From Actinoplanes sp. NBC_00393 (GTDB lineage Bacteria; Actinomycetota; Actinomycetes; Mycobacteriales; Micromonosporaceae): a stretch of 64,000 bases of DNA. The stretch is taken from contig NZ_CP107942.1 of the NCBI RefSeq assembly GCF_036053395.1, forward strand, positions 1,082,501-1,146,500. The letters are read 5' to 3'. The notes beneath the pieces were generated by a model that did no database searches, was not told where the DNA came from, and worked only from the letters and a program-made list of their open reading frames with translations. Below are positions 44,319 to 56,765 of the stretch, piece by piece; position 1 is the first letter of the stretch; each line of letters begins with the position of its first letter. A program made the translations under genes and the position numbers.

Positions 44319-45605
44319 ATGAAGACGGAAGAGCCGGTCGACCTGGTGGTGGCCCTGCCGCACGAGAAACTGATCCTCGGTGTGCTGCAGGAAGCCGGCG
44401 CCGGGCGGATGGTCGAGATGGCGGATCGCAACGCTGACCTGGGCCTGGCCCGGATCACGCTGCGCGACCCACGCTCGGTCGCCGAGCACGTCGCGGACTG
44501 GTACAGCCAGGTTCGCCCCGGGGCGGAACCGGCCGCCACGTCCACACCGGCCCTCGATCGTGTGCTGATCGACCTGCGGGCCGGGTTCGCGACGCTCAAC
44601 GGCGGGTGGACGCCGACCATGGGTAAGAACCGTGCGGTCGGCCGGGTGCCCGGGATGCGCAACCCGCGGGCCGGCGTCAGCGGAGCGGGCGAGGTCTCGC
44701 ACGGTGGCGGCGGTGCACCCCGCAAGGTGGACGAGCCGGGGTGGGCGAAGGCGCGGGCCACCACGCCCGGGCGGGGCGCGCGGGTCGGCATCGTCGACAC
44801 CGCTCTGCGCCGCCACGACTACCTAGCGGGCGCGTGGATCGGGGAGCAGGAGAACGGGCTGCCGTACGCGGGTGGGCTGCCGGCCGAAGCCGGACATGCG
44901 ACCTTCATCGCCGGCCTGGTTCTGCGGCAGGCGCCCGGCGCGACGCTGTCGGTGACCGCCCTGCTTGATGACTCCGGTGTCGCCGACTCGTGGGAGGCGG
45001 CGGTTCGCATCGTGCAGCTCGGCCGTGAAGGGCTGGACGTGCTGAACCTGTCGTTCGTCAGCTACACCGACGACGGGATGCCGCCGCTGGTGCTGTCGAC
45101 GGCGATCGACCGGCTCGACCCGGACATCGTCGTGGTCGCGGCGGCCGGCAACCACGGGTTCCTCGATGACGGGCAGGAACGCAAGGTGGCGTGGCCGGCG
45201 GCGCTCAACGATGTGGTCGCGGTGGGGGCGTCCAGTGCTCGCGGTGATGGGGAGCCGGCTTCGTTCACACCGGTCGGGGCCTGGATCGATGCGCTGGCGC
45301 CGGGGGAGGACGTGGAGAGCACCTATCTGGACGGCACCGTGCGGGTGTGGGACGAGCCGGACGGGGCGCGGCGTGAGCGCGGCTTCAACGGCTTCGCCCG
45401 GTGGAGCGGCACGTCCTTCGCGGCGGCGGCGATCAGCGGGGCTATCGCGGCGCGGACTGTGCCGGGGCGGGCTTCGGCCTGGCAGGCCTATGAATGGATC
45501 GTGCGGCAGGCGGAGGAGGCGGCCGGGGAGAACCGGCGGGCGGAGGAACCGTTGCTGATCGAGCCGGACACTCTGGGCTGGCCGTCCTGGGTCCGGCGGC
45601 GCTGA
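44319..45605 (+). CDS. Intracellular S8 subtilisin-like serine protease of the CHAT cluster
   Basis: 428 residues without a signal peptide or membrane anchor. The N-terminal 150 residues are a family-specific region (MKTEEPVDLVVALPHEKLIL; DRVLIDLRAGFATLNGGWTP). The peptidase domain follows with an intact triad: Asp160 in ARVGIVDTALRRHD, His193 in AEAGHATFIAGL, Ser366 in ARWSGTSFAAAAISG, and oxyanion Asn278 in AAAGNHG. Start ATG at 44319 with GGAGG upstream. Such cytosolic subtilases next to CHAT proteins recur in actinobacteria. The stop codon lies within the first unit of the 20 bp array. Confidence 0.9.
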   Translation: MKTEEPVDLVVALPHEKLILGVLQEAGAGRMVEMADRNADLGLARITLRDPRSVAEHVADWYSQVRPGAEPAATSTPALDRVLIDLRAGFATLNGGWTPTMGKNRAVGRVPGMRNPRAGVSGAGEVSHGGGGAPRKVDEPGWAKARATTPGRGARVGIVDTALRRHDYLAGAWIGEQENGLPYAGGLPAEAGHATFIAGLVLRQAPGATLSVTALLDDSGVADSWEAAVRIVQLGREGLDVLNLSFVSYTDDGMPPLVLSTAIDRLDPDIVVVAAAGNHGFLDDGQERKVAWPAALNDVVAVGASSARGDGEPASFTPVGAWIDALAPGEDVESTYLDGTVRVWDEPDGARRERGFNGFARWSGTSFAAAAISGAIAARTVPGRASAWQAYEWIVRQAEEAAGENRRAEEPLLIEPDTLGWPSWVRRR

Positions 45606-45780
45606 CTCTCCTTCAACCCGGCGCCCTCTCCTTGAGCCCGGCGCCCTCTCCTTCGGTCCGGCGCTCTCCCCTTGGGCCCGGCGCTCTCCCCTTGGGCCCG
45701 CCGCACTCTCCTTGGGCCCGCCGCACTCTCCTTCAACCCGCCGCACTCTCCCTCAACCCGCCGCTGTCTCCTTCGGCCCG
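45601..45780. repeat. Nine tandem 20 bp units
   Basis: Nine consecutive 20 bp units in exact register, consensus near GCGCNCTCTCCTTGGGCCCG, with variation mainly at bases 1-6 and 15-18. The first unit includes the stop codon of the subtilase gene and the last ends 21 bp before the TetR stop. It fills the gap between two converging genes. Confidence 0.93.
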
Positions 45781-45800
45781 GCGCCCTGGCGGCGTGATGA

Positions 45801-46418
45801 TCAGGTGGGGGTGGACCAGCGCCAGTTGATCTCGGGGATGGTCGGCGGTGGTTCGGGCAGTGGGCCGCCGGCGCGCAGGCCGTCCAGCAGCACGGCCAGG
45901 TAGCGGCGGCGCAGCTGCGCGGTGCGCGCCTGATCGGGGATCCGCACGGCGGCGCACATCTCCAGCATCATCGTGATGTCGGCCGGGACCGCCTCGGCAC
46001 GCATCTGGGGGCGGACCCGCTCGAACAGGGCGACCGCCAGCTCATTGGCGCGGACGGCGTCGGCTCTCATCTCCTCGGTCGGCGTGAACGTGCCGGCCAG
46101 ATGCACGGTGAGCGAATGCACGTCCGCCTCGACGACGCCGACCATGAACGTCTCGAAGGCGGCCCAGTCGTCCGGCTCTGCGCCGGCCCGCTCGGCCTGC
46201 TCGATGAAGGTGCGCAGACCCTCGTGGCACAGGGTGCGCAGCAGCTCGTCCTTGCCGGCATACCGCCGGTAGAGAGCGCTGATCCCGACATCGGCCCGCT
46301 CGGCGACGGCCGAGATCGGGGCGCGCTTGTCCTCCAGGAAGACGTCGCGCGCGGCGGCCAGGATCGTCACGTTGTTGCGGGCCGCCTGCCGGGCCCGGCC
46401 AGCCGTGGTGCCAGTCAT
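45801..46418 (-). CDS. TetR-family regulator of the divergent epoxide-hydrolase-like gene
   Basis: 205 residues from ATG at 46418 (MTGTTAGRARQAARNNVTIL). The helix-turn-helix is ISAVAERADVGISALYRRYA, followed by KDELLRTLCHEGL and an all-helical ligand domain. Upstream in-frame codons up to 46469 would lie inside the operators, so the shorter start is preferred. Two inverted repeats lie between this gene and the divergent gene, consistent with self-control and control of that gene. Confidence 0.88.
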   Translation of the reverse strand: MTGTTAGRARQAARNNVTILAAARDVFLEDKRAPISAVAERADVGISALYRRYAGKDELLRTLCHEGLRTFIEQAERAGAEPDDWAAFETFMVGVVEADVHSLTVHLAGTFTPTEEMRADAVRANELAVALFERVRPQMRAEAVPADITMMLEMCAAVRIPDQARTAQLRRRYLAVLLDGLRAGGPLPEPPPTIPEINWRWSTPT

Positions 46419-46434
46419 GAACACCACCCTACAC

Positions 46435-46461
46435 CGGAACGGAATGAAGTATTCCGTTCCG
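46435..46461. promoter_or_regulatory. TetR operator 1
   Basis: Perfect 11 bp arms, CGGAACGGAAT and ATTCCGTTCCG, around a 5 bp centre (GAAGT). It starts 17 bp upstream of the TetR ATG. Confidence 0.75.
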
Positions 46462-46484
46462 TCTCGCACGGTGCTACGCTTGAA

Positions 46485-46506
46485 CGGAACGAAGCATTCC
46501 GTTCCG
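46485..46506. promoter_or_regulatory. TetR operator 2
   Basis: A second copy of the same site, CGGAACGAAGC followed by ATTCCGTTCCG, with one base missing in the left arm. It ends 21 bp before the epoxide-hydrolase-like ATG. Centres of the two sites are about 48 bp apart. Confidence 0.7.
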
Positions 46507-46527
46507 TTAGGTATCTAGGAGCTGGCA

Positions 46528-47643
46528 ATGACCGAGATCCGCCCCTTCCGCATCGAGATCTCCCAGGCCGACCTCGACGACCTCCGCGACCGGCTGAGCC
46601 GCACCCGCTGGACCCCGGAGATCCCGGGCCAGGGCTGGCAGCGCGGCGTCCCGGTGGACTACCTGCGCGGCCTGGCCGACTACTGGGCGAACGGGTTCGA
46701 CTGGCGCGCTGTCGAGGCGCGGCTCAACGAGTTGCCGCAGTTCCTCACCGAGGTCGACGGGCAGACGCTGCACTTCGCGCACGTCCGTTCCACCAACCCC
46801 GACGCGGTTCCGCTGCTGATCTCCCACGACTGGCCCGGTTCGTTCGTCCTCTACCTGCCGGTCGTCGAGGCGCTGCGGGAGGATTTCCACCTCGTGCTGA
46901 TCAGCACCCCGGGGGTCGGCTACTCCGGTCCGCTGACCGGGCCGGGCTGGGCCGCGCCCAAGATCGCTGCCACTTTTCACGAGGTCATGGCGCGGTTGGG
47001 GTATGAGCGGTATGGCGTACAGGGCACCGGTGGTGGCGCCGCGACCGTCGTGGAGATGGGCCGTCAGGCCCCTGACAAGGTGATCGGTGTGCACGTCAAC
47101 GGGCACATCACGTTCCCGTCCGACGACCCGGCCGACTTCGCCGACCTCACCGAGGCCGAGCAGGACCGGCTGCGCCGGCTGCAGGAGTTCCGCGACGACA
47201 AGATGGGCTTCAACGTCATCCAGTCCACCCGGCCGCAGACCCTCGCTTTCGGCCTGCACGACTCACCGGTCGGCCAGCTCGCCTGGATCGTGGAGAAGTA
47301 CAAGGAGTGGACCGACCCGTCCGCCGAGCTCCCCGAGGACGCGGTCGGCCGGGATCTGCTGCTCGCCAACGTCAGTCTGTACTGGTTCACCGGCACGGCC
47401 GGCTCCTCCGCCAACCTGTACTGGGAGATGACCCACGACCCGAACGCGTGGACGCCGAAGCCGAAATCGCAGGTCCCGCTCGGCGTCGCCCTCGGCGTCA
47501 CCGACGTCACCGTGCGCCGCTTCGCCGAGCGCGAGGCCCCGGTGACCCACTGGACCGAGCTGCCGGCCGGCGGCAACTTCCTCTCCGCCGAGGAGCCCAA
47601 ACTCTTCGCCGACGACGTCCGCGCCTTCTTCCAGGCCATCTGA
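46528..47643 (+). CDS. Epoxide hydrolase homologue lacking nucleophile and catalytic His
   Basis: 371 residues: EHN N-terminal domain (RPFRIEISQADLDDLRDRLS; RTRWTPEIPGQGWQRGVPV) then an alpha/beta hydrolase fold, the microsomal-type epoxide hydrolase layout. Family residues are changed at key places: the GGDWG nucleophile elbow reads GTGGG (YGVQGTGGGAATVV), HGWPG reads HDWPG, and the GGHF catalytic His reads GGNF. The rest is conserved (YWFTGTAGSSANLYWE; DSPVGQLAWIVEKYKEW). It therefore cannot hydrolyse epoxides by the known route and may bind a ligand or do other chemistry. ATG 46528 has AGGAGC upstream; controlled by the divergent TetR. Confidence 0.88.
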   Translation: MTEIRPFRIEISQADLDDLRDRLSRTRWTPEIPGQGWQRGVPVDYLRGLADYWANGFDWRAVEARLNELPQFLTEVDGQTLHFAHVRSTNPDAVPLLISHDWPGSFVLYLPVVEALREDFHLVLISTPGVGYSGPLTGPGWAAPKIAATFHEVMARLGYERYGVQGTGGGAATVVEMGRQAPDKVIGVHVNGHITFPSDDPADFADLTEAEQDRLRRLQEFRDDKMGFNVIQSTRPQTLAFGLHDSPVGQLAWIVEKYKEWTDPSAELPEDAVGRDLLLANVSLYWFTGTAGSSANLYWEMTHDPNAWTPKPKSQVPLGVALGVTDVTVRRFAEREAPVTHWTELPAGGNFLSAEEPKLFADDVRAFFQAI

Positions 47644-47675
47644 AGCAGCGCACCACCGGATCAAGGCCGGGCCGA

Positions 47676-47868
47676 CTCATCGGCGTCGGCCTTCCTCCGT
47701 TTGCCGGTCCGGCCTGCTCGGCGGGATGGGACTTCCTCGGTCGGCGGTCCGGCCTGCTCGCCGGAACCGGCTTTCCTCCGCCGGCCGATCTCGTCGGCGT
47801 CGGCTTTTCCTCCATCGGCGGCCGGCTGCTCGGCGGCACCGGTCTTCCTTCGCCGGCAGGCCCTGCCT
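47676..47868. repeat. Degenerate tandem repeat, period about 36-40 bp
   Basis: About five diverged units with alternating CTCATCGGCGTCGGCCTTCC and TGCTCGGCGGNACCGGNCTTCC-like cores. It occupies most of the 310 bp without a gene between the epoxide-hydrolase-like gene and the next membrane protein gene. An open frame reads through it on both strands, as expected for units near a multiple of three, but no gene is supported. Confidence 0.65.
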
Positions 47869-47953
47869 TCTCGTCGGTGAGTCCCTCGCTCGGGGGAGAG
47901 CGAACCCCCGCCGGCGGGAGCCGTCCGCGCCCGGGCGCCGCGACGATCGGGGT

Positions 47954-48889
47954 ATGGCTGTTTCGGTATTGATCTCCCGTGAAGCCGGCCGGGGTCTGAC
48001 GTACGTCGCGCTCGGCTGGGCCGTGGCGTACGGGGGCGTACGTCTGGCCTGGACGGTCGGCGACGCACCGGACTTCGCGCCGTTCGGATCGGACCTGCTC
48101 GGCTTTCCCGGCTGGGGTTCCGTCGTGCTGTGCGCGCTGGCCGGCGTCCTCGCCATCGCCATGGACCGAGCGGCCACGTGGCGACCAGCGCTCGCCGGCT
48201 CGGCCTGGGCCGTCGCCGGTGCGCTGGTCGCGGCGGCCGGAATCCTGCTGCCCGAACTCGTGGGCTTCCTGCTCTTCGTGGTCGGTCCGTACTTCGACCC
48301 GGTCGCCTTCGCCAGCCGGATCGGGTGTGTCACCGGCGCCGTGCTGCTCGGGCTGGCCACCGCTCGCTACCAGCGGCGCACCCGCGGCGACTGCCCGTCC
48401 TGCTGCCGGACCGGGCAGCCGGGACGGACACAGACTCATCCTGCGTGGTGGGCATGGGGTGCCGCGTACGCCGCTGTTGCCGGCCTGGCCATCCGGTTCG
48501 CGGCGCAGGCCGTGGTGGGCTTCGACGGGCTCACCCAGAGCCCGTCGATCATCGGCCTGGAGGTCGGAATGCTGCTGGCCGGGGTGCTGTTGCCGCTTGC
48601 GCTGGTGCACCGGTGGGGCCGGATCTGGCCCGGCTGGGTGCCGCTGCTCGCCGGCCGTACCATCCCGCGCCTGCTGTTGCTGATCCCCGGCTTCGGCCTC
48701 GGCGCGGGCATCGTGGCCTACTTCGGCATGGGAATGGTCCAGCAGGCGAGCGGTTCGGTCAGTGACTACCCGGCGGCTTTTCTCTGGGTGGCGATGTCGG
48801 CCTATTGCGTCCTCGGAGCCGGCCTGCTCGCCGCCGCAACCGACTACCACCTGCGCACCCGCCCGCCGTGCGAAGGCTGCGCCCGTTGA
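47954..48889 (+). CDS. Multi-helix membrane protein of unknown function
   Basis: 311 residues from ATG at 47954 (MAVSVLISREAGRGLTYVAL), with about eight helices. A short cytosolic loop holds Cys residues (RGDCPSCCRTG), and the tail ends in CEGCAR, which could bind metal together. Codons upstream of this ATG read through repeat DNA and are not counted. I do not recognise the family. A palindrome of the dispersed family begins 6 bp after its stop. Confidence 0.78.
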   Translation: MAVSVLISREAGRGLTYVALGWAVAYGGVRLAWTVGDAPDFAPFGSDLLGFPGWGSVVLCALAGVLAIAMDRAATWRPALAGSAWAVAGALVAAAGILLPELVGFLLFVVGPYFDPVAFASRIGCVTGAVLLGLATARYQRRTRGDCPSCCRTGQPGRTQTHPAWWAWGAAYAAVAGLAIRFAAQAVVGFDGLTQSPSIIGLEVGMLLAGVLLPLALVHRWGRIWPGWVPLLAGRTIPRLLLLIPGFGLGAGIVAYFGMGMVQQASGSVSDYPAAFLWVAMSAYCVLGAGLLAAATDYHLRTRPPCEGCAR

Positions 48890-48894
48890 ACCCC

Positions 48895-48947
48895 GGCTGG
48901 CCCTGAGGGTCGTTCCCAAGCCGTAGAAACAGCCCTGAGAGCCAGCC
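48895..48947. repeat. Dispersed palindromic repeat, single copy
   Basis: A 53 bp near-palindrome: left arm GGCTGGCCCTGAGGGTCGTT pairs with right arm AACAGCCCTGAGAGCCAGCC. It begins 6 bp after the membrane protein stop. Same family as the copies at 50547-50823 and 60227-60406. In this place it could act as a terminator. Confidence 0.82.
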
Positions 48948-49009
48948 GAGTCCAAAGCCGAACAATGCGCCGGCTCAGCCGAGGCGGCGCAGCAGAGCAA
49001 CGGGCCGGC

Positions 49010-50068
49010 TCAGCGGAGGCGGCGGCGCCGAAGCATGACGAGCGCGAGCACCCCAGCCGCACCAGCAAGAGCGACACCCGCCACCAGCGCGCCCACCGGA
49101 AGTCCCGGGCTACCGGATGCCGCAACCGGTTCGACCGCCTGCTGTTCAGGCGCGGAGGCCGAAGGCAGCGACGGCGTCGACGACGAGGGCGCGGCAGCCG
49201 ACGGCGACCCCGCCGGAACCGGCGTCACACCAGCCAACGGATACCGCAACAACTGCGCATCCCTACCTTCCGAAACCGTCAGCAATGCCGTCCCATCCCG
49301 GCTGTAGGCGATAGCTTCCCCCTGCGGCTCATCCGGCAGAGCAATCTCCCGAGGTTTCCCTTCGGTGATAGCCCGCACCACATCCCCACCGCTCACATCG
49401 AACTCGAACGCATCCGCATAGGTCCGCAACACCACGCGACCACCATCCGGACTGGTAGCCCCGCCGGTAATCACCACCCGCCCCGGCAGCCCGAACGGAT
49501 TGCTGGTCGCCGTCAACGGAACCGCGACATCCCCGACCTTGCGCAGCGGCGTAGTCTTCCCCGCCTTGAGCGCCACCGCCGGAACATAAACCCCAGCCGT
49601 CATCGGATCCTTGGTGACCACCACCGGCGTACCGTCCCCCGAAACCAGCAACGCCTCCGCATCATGCGGCCCGTCCGGATAAGCCATCCGGTAGATCTTC
49701 GGCGCCCGGCCCCCTGGCGCCAGCCGCCACAACGCGATCGTCTCCCGGTTGCGCCCGTTGTCGCCGATGTCGCCCACCCACAGCGTGCCGTCCGGCCCAC
49801 GCGCCAGATCCTCGGTGTCGCGCGGCCGCGACGGATAACCCACAGTGCGGCTGACCCCACACCGCCGGTTCAGGAAGAAGATCCGCCGCCCATCCGGATC
49901 ATCCGCGCCATCGTTGACCACCACATAGCCGCTGCCGTCGGTCACGAGCCCGGAAATCTCCACCAGCCGGTCATCCTCGATCCGGCACACCGGCTCCGGC
50001 GCGCCGGCCGCAGCCGGCACCGACCCGGCCGCAAGCAAAATCGCGGCCAGCGCCGCCCCCACCGGCAT
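49010..50068 (-). CDS. Surface-anchored secreted beta-propeller-like protein
   Basis: 352 residues. Signal peptide (MPVGAALAAILLAAGSVPAA), then a propeller-type domain with repeats such as SGYVVVNDGADDPDGRRIFF, DGTLWVGDIGDNGRNRETIA and DAEALLVSGDGTPVVVTKD. A Pro/Ser linker (residues 275-305) leads to one TM helix (GALVAGVALAGAAGVLALVM) and a basic tail (LRRRRLR), a sorting-independent anchor. ATG at 50068. The domain resembles esterase-like phytase propellers; function is uncertain. Confidence 0.75.
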   Translation of the reverse strand: MPVGAALAAILLAAGSVPAAAGAPEPVCRIEDDRLVEISGLVTDGSGYVVVNDGADDPDGRRIFFLNRRCGVSRTVGYPSRPRDTEDLARGPDGTLWVGDIGDNGRNRETIALWRLAPGGRAPKIYRMAYPDGPHDAEALLVSGDGTPVVVTKDPMTAGVYVPAVALKAGKTTPLRKVGDVAVPLTATSNPFGLPGRVVITGGATSPDGGRVVLRTYADAFEFDVSGGDVVRAITEGKPREIALPDEPQGEAIAYSRDGTALLTVSEGRDAQLLRYPLAGVTPVPAGSPSAAAPSSSTPSLPSASAPEQQAVEPVAASGSPGLPVGALVAGVALAGAAGVLALVMLRRRRLR

Positions 50069-50188
50069 GCCAGCACACTAACCCTTCAGTGCGACATTCC
50101 CGGTACGAGCATCCCCGTCCCCAACCCCACCTACCCCGTCCCGCCGCACGAAGCCAGCCGGCAGCCACCCCAGGCCCCAGCGCCCGCG

Positions 50189-50540
50189 CCGGGCTGATGC
50201 GCCGGTCCCGCTGCCACCAAGCGCCCCCTCCCTGCCCGGGAAGCAGCCGTGAGCGCCAGCCCGCGGCCTCCCCAAGCCCACCGCCCGCGCCGGGCTGATG
50301 CGCCGGCCCAGCTGCCGCGGAACGCCGCTTCGCAGCGCGGGAGGCAGCCGTGAGCGCCAGCCCGCGGCCCTCCCCAGGCCCCACCGCCCGTGCCGGGCTG
50401 ATGCACCGGTCCAGCTGCCGCGAAACGCCGCTTCGCAGCACGGGAGGCAGGCGTGAGCGGCAGCCCGCAAGTCTCAAGCCCCAGCCCGCGCCCGGGCTGA
50501 TGCGCCGGTCCAGCTGACGCCGAGCGCCGCTTCGCAGCGC
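50189..50540. repeat. Four tandem units of about 101 bp
   Basis: Copies start with CCGGGCTGATGCGCCGG at 50189, 50290, 50393 and 50492 (one variant with GCACCGG). Each contains CAGCCGTGAGCGCCAGCC-like sequence, shared with the hairpin family next to it. Part of an 847 bp stretch (50069-50915) with no gene that I can support, upstream of the propeller gene and downstream of the allophanate hydrolase gene. Confidence 0.85.
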
Positions 50541-50546
50541 GGGAGA

Positions 50547-50823
50547 CAGCCGTGAGCGCCAGCCGGACCGTGGTAGCTGGTTCTGAGGGCTGTTTCGCTG
50601 GGCTGGAGGCAGCCGTGAGCGCCAGCCAGCCGGATTGTGGTGGCTGGTTCTGAGGGCTGTTTCGCTGGGCTGGAGGCAGCCGTGAGCGCCAGCCGGATTG
50701 TAGTGGCTGGGTCTGAGGGCTGTTTCGCTGGGCTGGAGGCAGCCGTGAGCGCCAGCCGGATTGTGGTGGCTGGCGCTGAGGGCTGTTTCGGCGGGTCGGA
50801 AACAGCCCTCAGACCCAGCTGGA
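50547..50823. repeat. Dispersed palindromic repeats, five tandem copies
   Basis: CAGCC anchors recur at 50547, 50610, 50677, 50740 and 50803 (period 63-67 bp). Between anchors, a left arm such as GGCTGGTTCTGAGGGCTGTT faces a right arm such as AGGCAGCCGTGAGCGCCAGC over a 9 bp loop. The last copy is the best: GCTGGCGCTGAGGGCTGTTT and AAACAGCCCTCAGACCCAGC. The array lies 90 bp from the 3' end of the allophanate hydrolase gene. Confidence 0.9.
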
Positions 50824-50915
50824 TTTCTGGGCGCAGCCCTGCGAGGGGCATGTCGGTGGCCGCGGGGAACGACACGGCTCAGCCTGCGCGGCGATAGGGT
50901 GCCGCCCGGGCCGGA

Positions 50916-52609
50916 TCAGGCGGTCAGCCAGGACCGCCAGCCGCCGTAGCCGGTGATGTCGGTGCCGGTGGCGTCGGCGGCGCAGCCGAAGCCGGTCACC
51001 CAGCGGCCGTCGTCGAGTTCGACCGGGCCCAGGTTCATCGGGGCGGGCAGCGCGGCCAGGAACGAGCCCAGTGCCGCGACCGGGAGCAGCCACAACTCGC
51101 CTTCGATGGGGGAACCGCCGGCGCCGGTGCGGACCAGGCCGGGTTTCGGTGGTGTCGTGGTCAGCGCGCGTAGCGCGTACGCCGCTGCGGTTTTGACTGG
51201 GCCGGCCCACCGCGCACCGCGCGTGACCAGCTCGTGCTCGAGTGGCTGGCCGCGCAGATGCGCGCCCACGACCAGAAGCGGCACCGCGGTCGCGCCGGCA
51301 TGTGCGGGCCAGGGCAGCTCCGGCCGGGGCAGCGCGGGCGCGGCCTCCGCAGTGGCGATCCGGGGGACCGCAGCTTCCGCAGTGGCAATCCGGGGGAGCG
51401 CGGCATCTACAGCGGCGACCGGGTCGGGGGCCAGGTGCACCCGCCGGGCCAGGTCGAGGGCGACCGCGTCGTGGAACGGCCGGGCCAGCACGGTGACGCC
51501 GAACTGCGCGCCGTCGACCGAGCCCGAAGGCACCGCGACCGCGCACAGGTCGAAGAGGTTGCAGAAATTGGTGTACGTGCCGACCCGCGAGTTGACCGCG
51601 ATCGGTGCGGCCGCAACCTCGGCGATCGTCGGATGGCAGGGCGCCGTCGGCACGAGCAACGCGTCGAACCCTTCCAACAGCCCCAGCGCCTCGGCCTTCA
51701 GCGAAGCCAACCGCTGCAGGTCACGCACCATGTCGGTCGCGCGCACCGCACCGGCCGCAGCAATGATCGCGCCCACCGTCGGGTCGACCAGGTCGCGGTG
51801 GGCATCCACGAAGTCGCCCACCGCCGCGTGCCGTTCCGCCACCAGCGCGCCCTCGTAGAGCAGCTTCGCGGCGGCCAGGAACGCGTCGAACGGGACGGGT
51901 GAGACCGTGCAGCCGTCGGCCCGGAGCCGGTCGGCGGCGGCAGCGAAGGCGGCAGCCCAGCCCGGCGCCATGGCCGGCAGCGAGGCCGGAACGGCGACCC
52001 GAGCCGCGTAGGGCGCGGCGAGCGGCGCATCGGCCGGCCACGCGCGGGTGCCCGGCCCGCCGGCCATCGCCGCCATCGCCGTGTCCGCGGTGTCCAGGTC
52101 GCGGGCGAAGATCGTGACCGCGTCCCAGGACCGGCAGGCCGGCACCACGCCGTCGGTGGAGACCGTGCCGAGCGTCGGTTTGATCCCGACGATCCCCTGG
52201 AAGGCGGCCGGCACCCGACCGGACCCGGCAGTGTCCGTGCCGATCGCGATGTCAGCGAGACCGAGCGCGACCGCCACCGCCGATCCCGAGCTGGAGCCGC
52301 CGGAGACGTAGTCGGGGCGGCGCGCGTCGCGCACCCCACCGTACGGGCTGCGCTGCCCGACCAGCCCGGTGGCGAACTGGTCCAGGTTGGTCACCCCGAC
52401 CACGGTGGCGCCTGCGGCTTTGAGCCGGGCCACGGCGACGGCGTCGGTTGCGGCAGGTTCCGTGGCGTACGCCGGACATCCGGCCGTGGTCGGGAACCCG
52501 GCCACGTCGACGTTGCCCTTGACCGCGAGCCGCAGCCCGGCCAGCGGCCCGGTGGCGGCGCCGAGCTCGGCCGCGACCTCCGCGGGGTCGCGCTTCGCGA
52601 TCCACACGC

Positions 52610-52613
<4 letters not shown>
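50916..52613 (-). CDS. atzF: Allophanate hydrolase (AtzF-like)
   Basis: 565 residues. Amidase-signature domain with a Lys-Ser-Ser triad: Lys in RLAVKGNVDVAG, Ser in SGGSSSGSAVAVAL and Ser in GTDTAGSGRVPAAF. The C-terminal 130 residues are the AtzF-type extension (GELWLLPVAALGSFLAALPA; ELDDGRWVTGFGC). It splits allophanate to ammonia and CO2, the last step of the operon. Between the two domains a 12-residue stretch is duplicated (LPRIATAEAAV, PRIATAEAAPA). ATG at 52613 overlaps the carboxylase stop by 4 bp. Confidence 0.92.
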
Positions 52614-56168
<3,555 letters not shown>

Positions 56169-56176
<8 letters not shown>

Positions 56177-56765
56177 CGGACACCACCATCTCGGCGCGGC
56201 TCGGGTCGAAACCGTTGCACGGGTTGTTGATCTGCGGGCAGTTGGAGACGACGACCAGGACGTCCTTCTCGGCGCGCAGGCTCAGCGACAGGCCGGGCGC
56301 GGAGATGCCGTCCACGATGCCGAGCGCGCCGTCCGGGTCGACCGGGACGTTCATGAACCAGTTGACGTTCGAGACGTGATCGCGTTTGCCCATGCCGTAG
56401 CGGGACAGCTCGCGCATGAAGTTCTCCACGCACGCGTGCTGGGCGTAGGTGTGATGCCCGTACCGCAGCGTGTTCGACTCCTTCGAGCAGGCGCCGCCGA
56501 GCGTGTCGTGCCGGCCCACCTGGTCCGCGATCACGGTGAGCAGCGGGTCGTACTCGTTGTCGCGCAGCACGCTGCCGGTGGTCAGGAAGATCGTCTCTTG
56601 CGCCTGCAGGGTGGCCTGCGCGCTGTAGGCACGGCTGGTGTCGGCCGCGTCGTAGGCGAGGAAGTCGACGGCCTGATTCCCGTCCAGGTCCACGATGGTC
56701 AAGGTCTGGCCGCGGGTGAGAATTCGCGACCAGGGCGCCCGCGGCCGTACCGTCTCTCTGCTCAT
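56169..56765 (-). CDS. UAAP2 (urea-carboxylase-associated / carboxyguanidine deiminase subunit)
   Basis: 198 residues, DUF1989 family. Visible features: LTIVDLDGNQAVDFLAYDAA, GRHDTLGGACSKESN, ENFMRELSRYGMGKRD, NVNWFMNVPVDPDG and SNCPQINNPCNGFDP, with conserved Cys and His that can bind metal. Homologues CgdA/CgdB form a carboxyguanidine deiminase. ATG at 56765 overlaps the UAAP1 stop by 4 bp. Confidence 0.9.
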
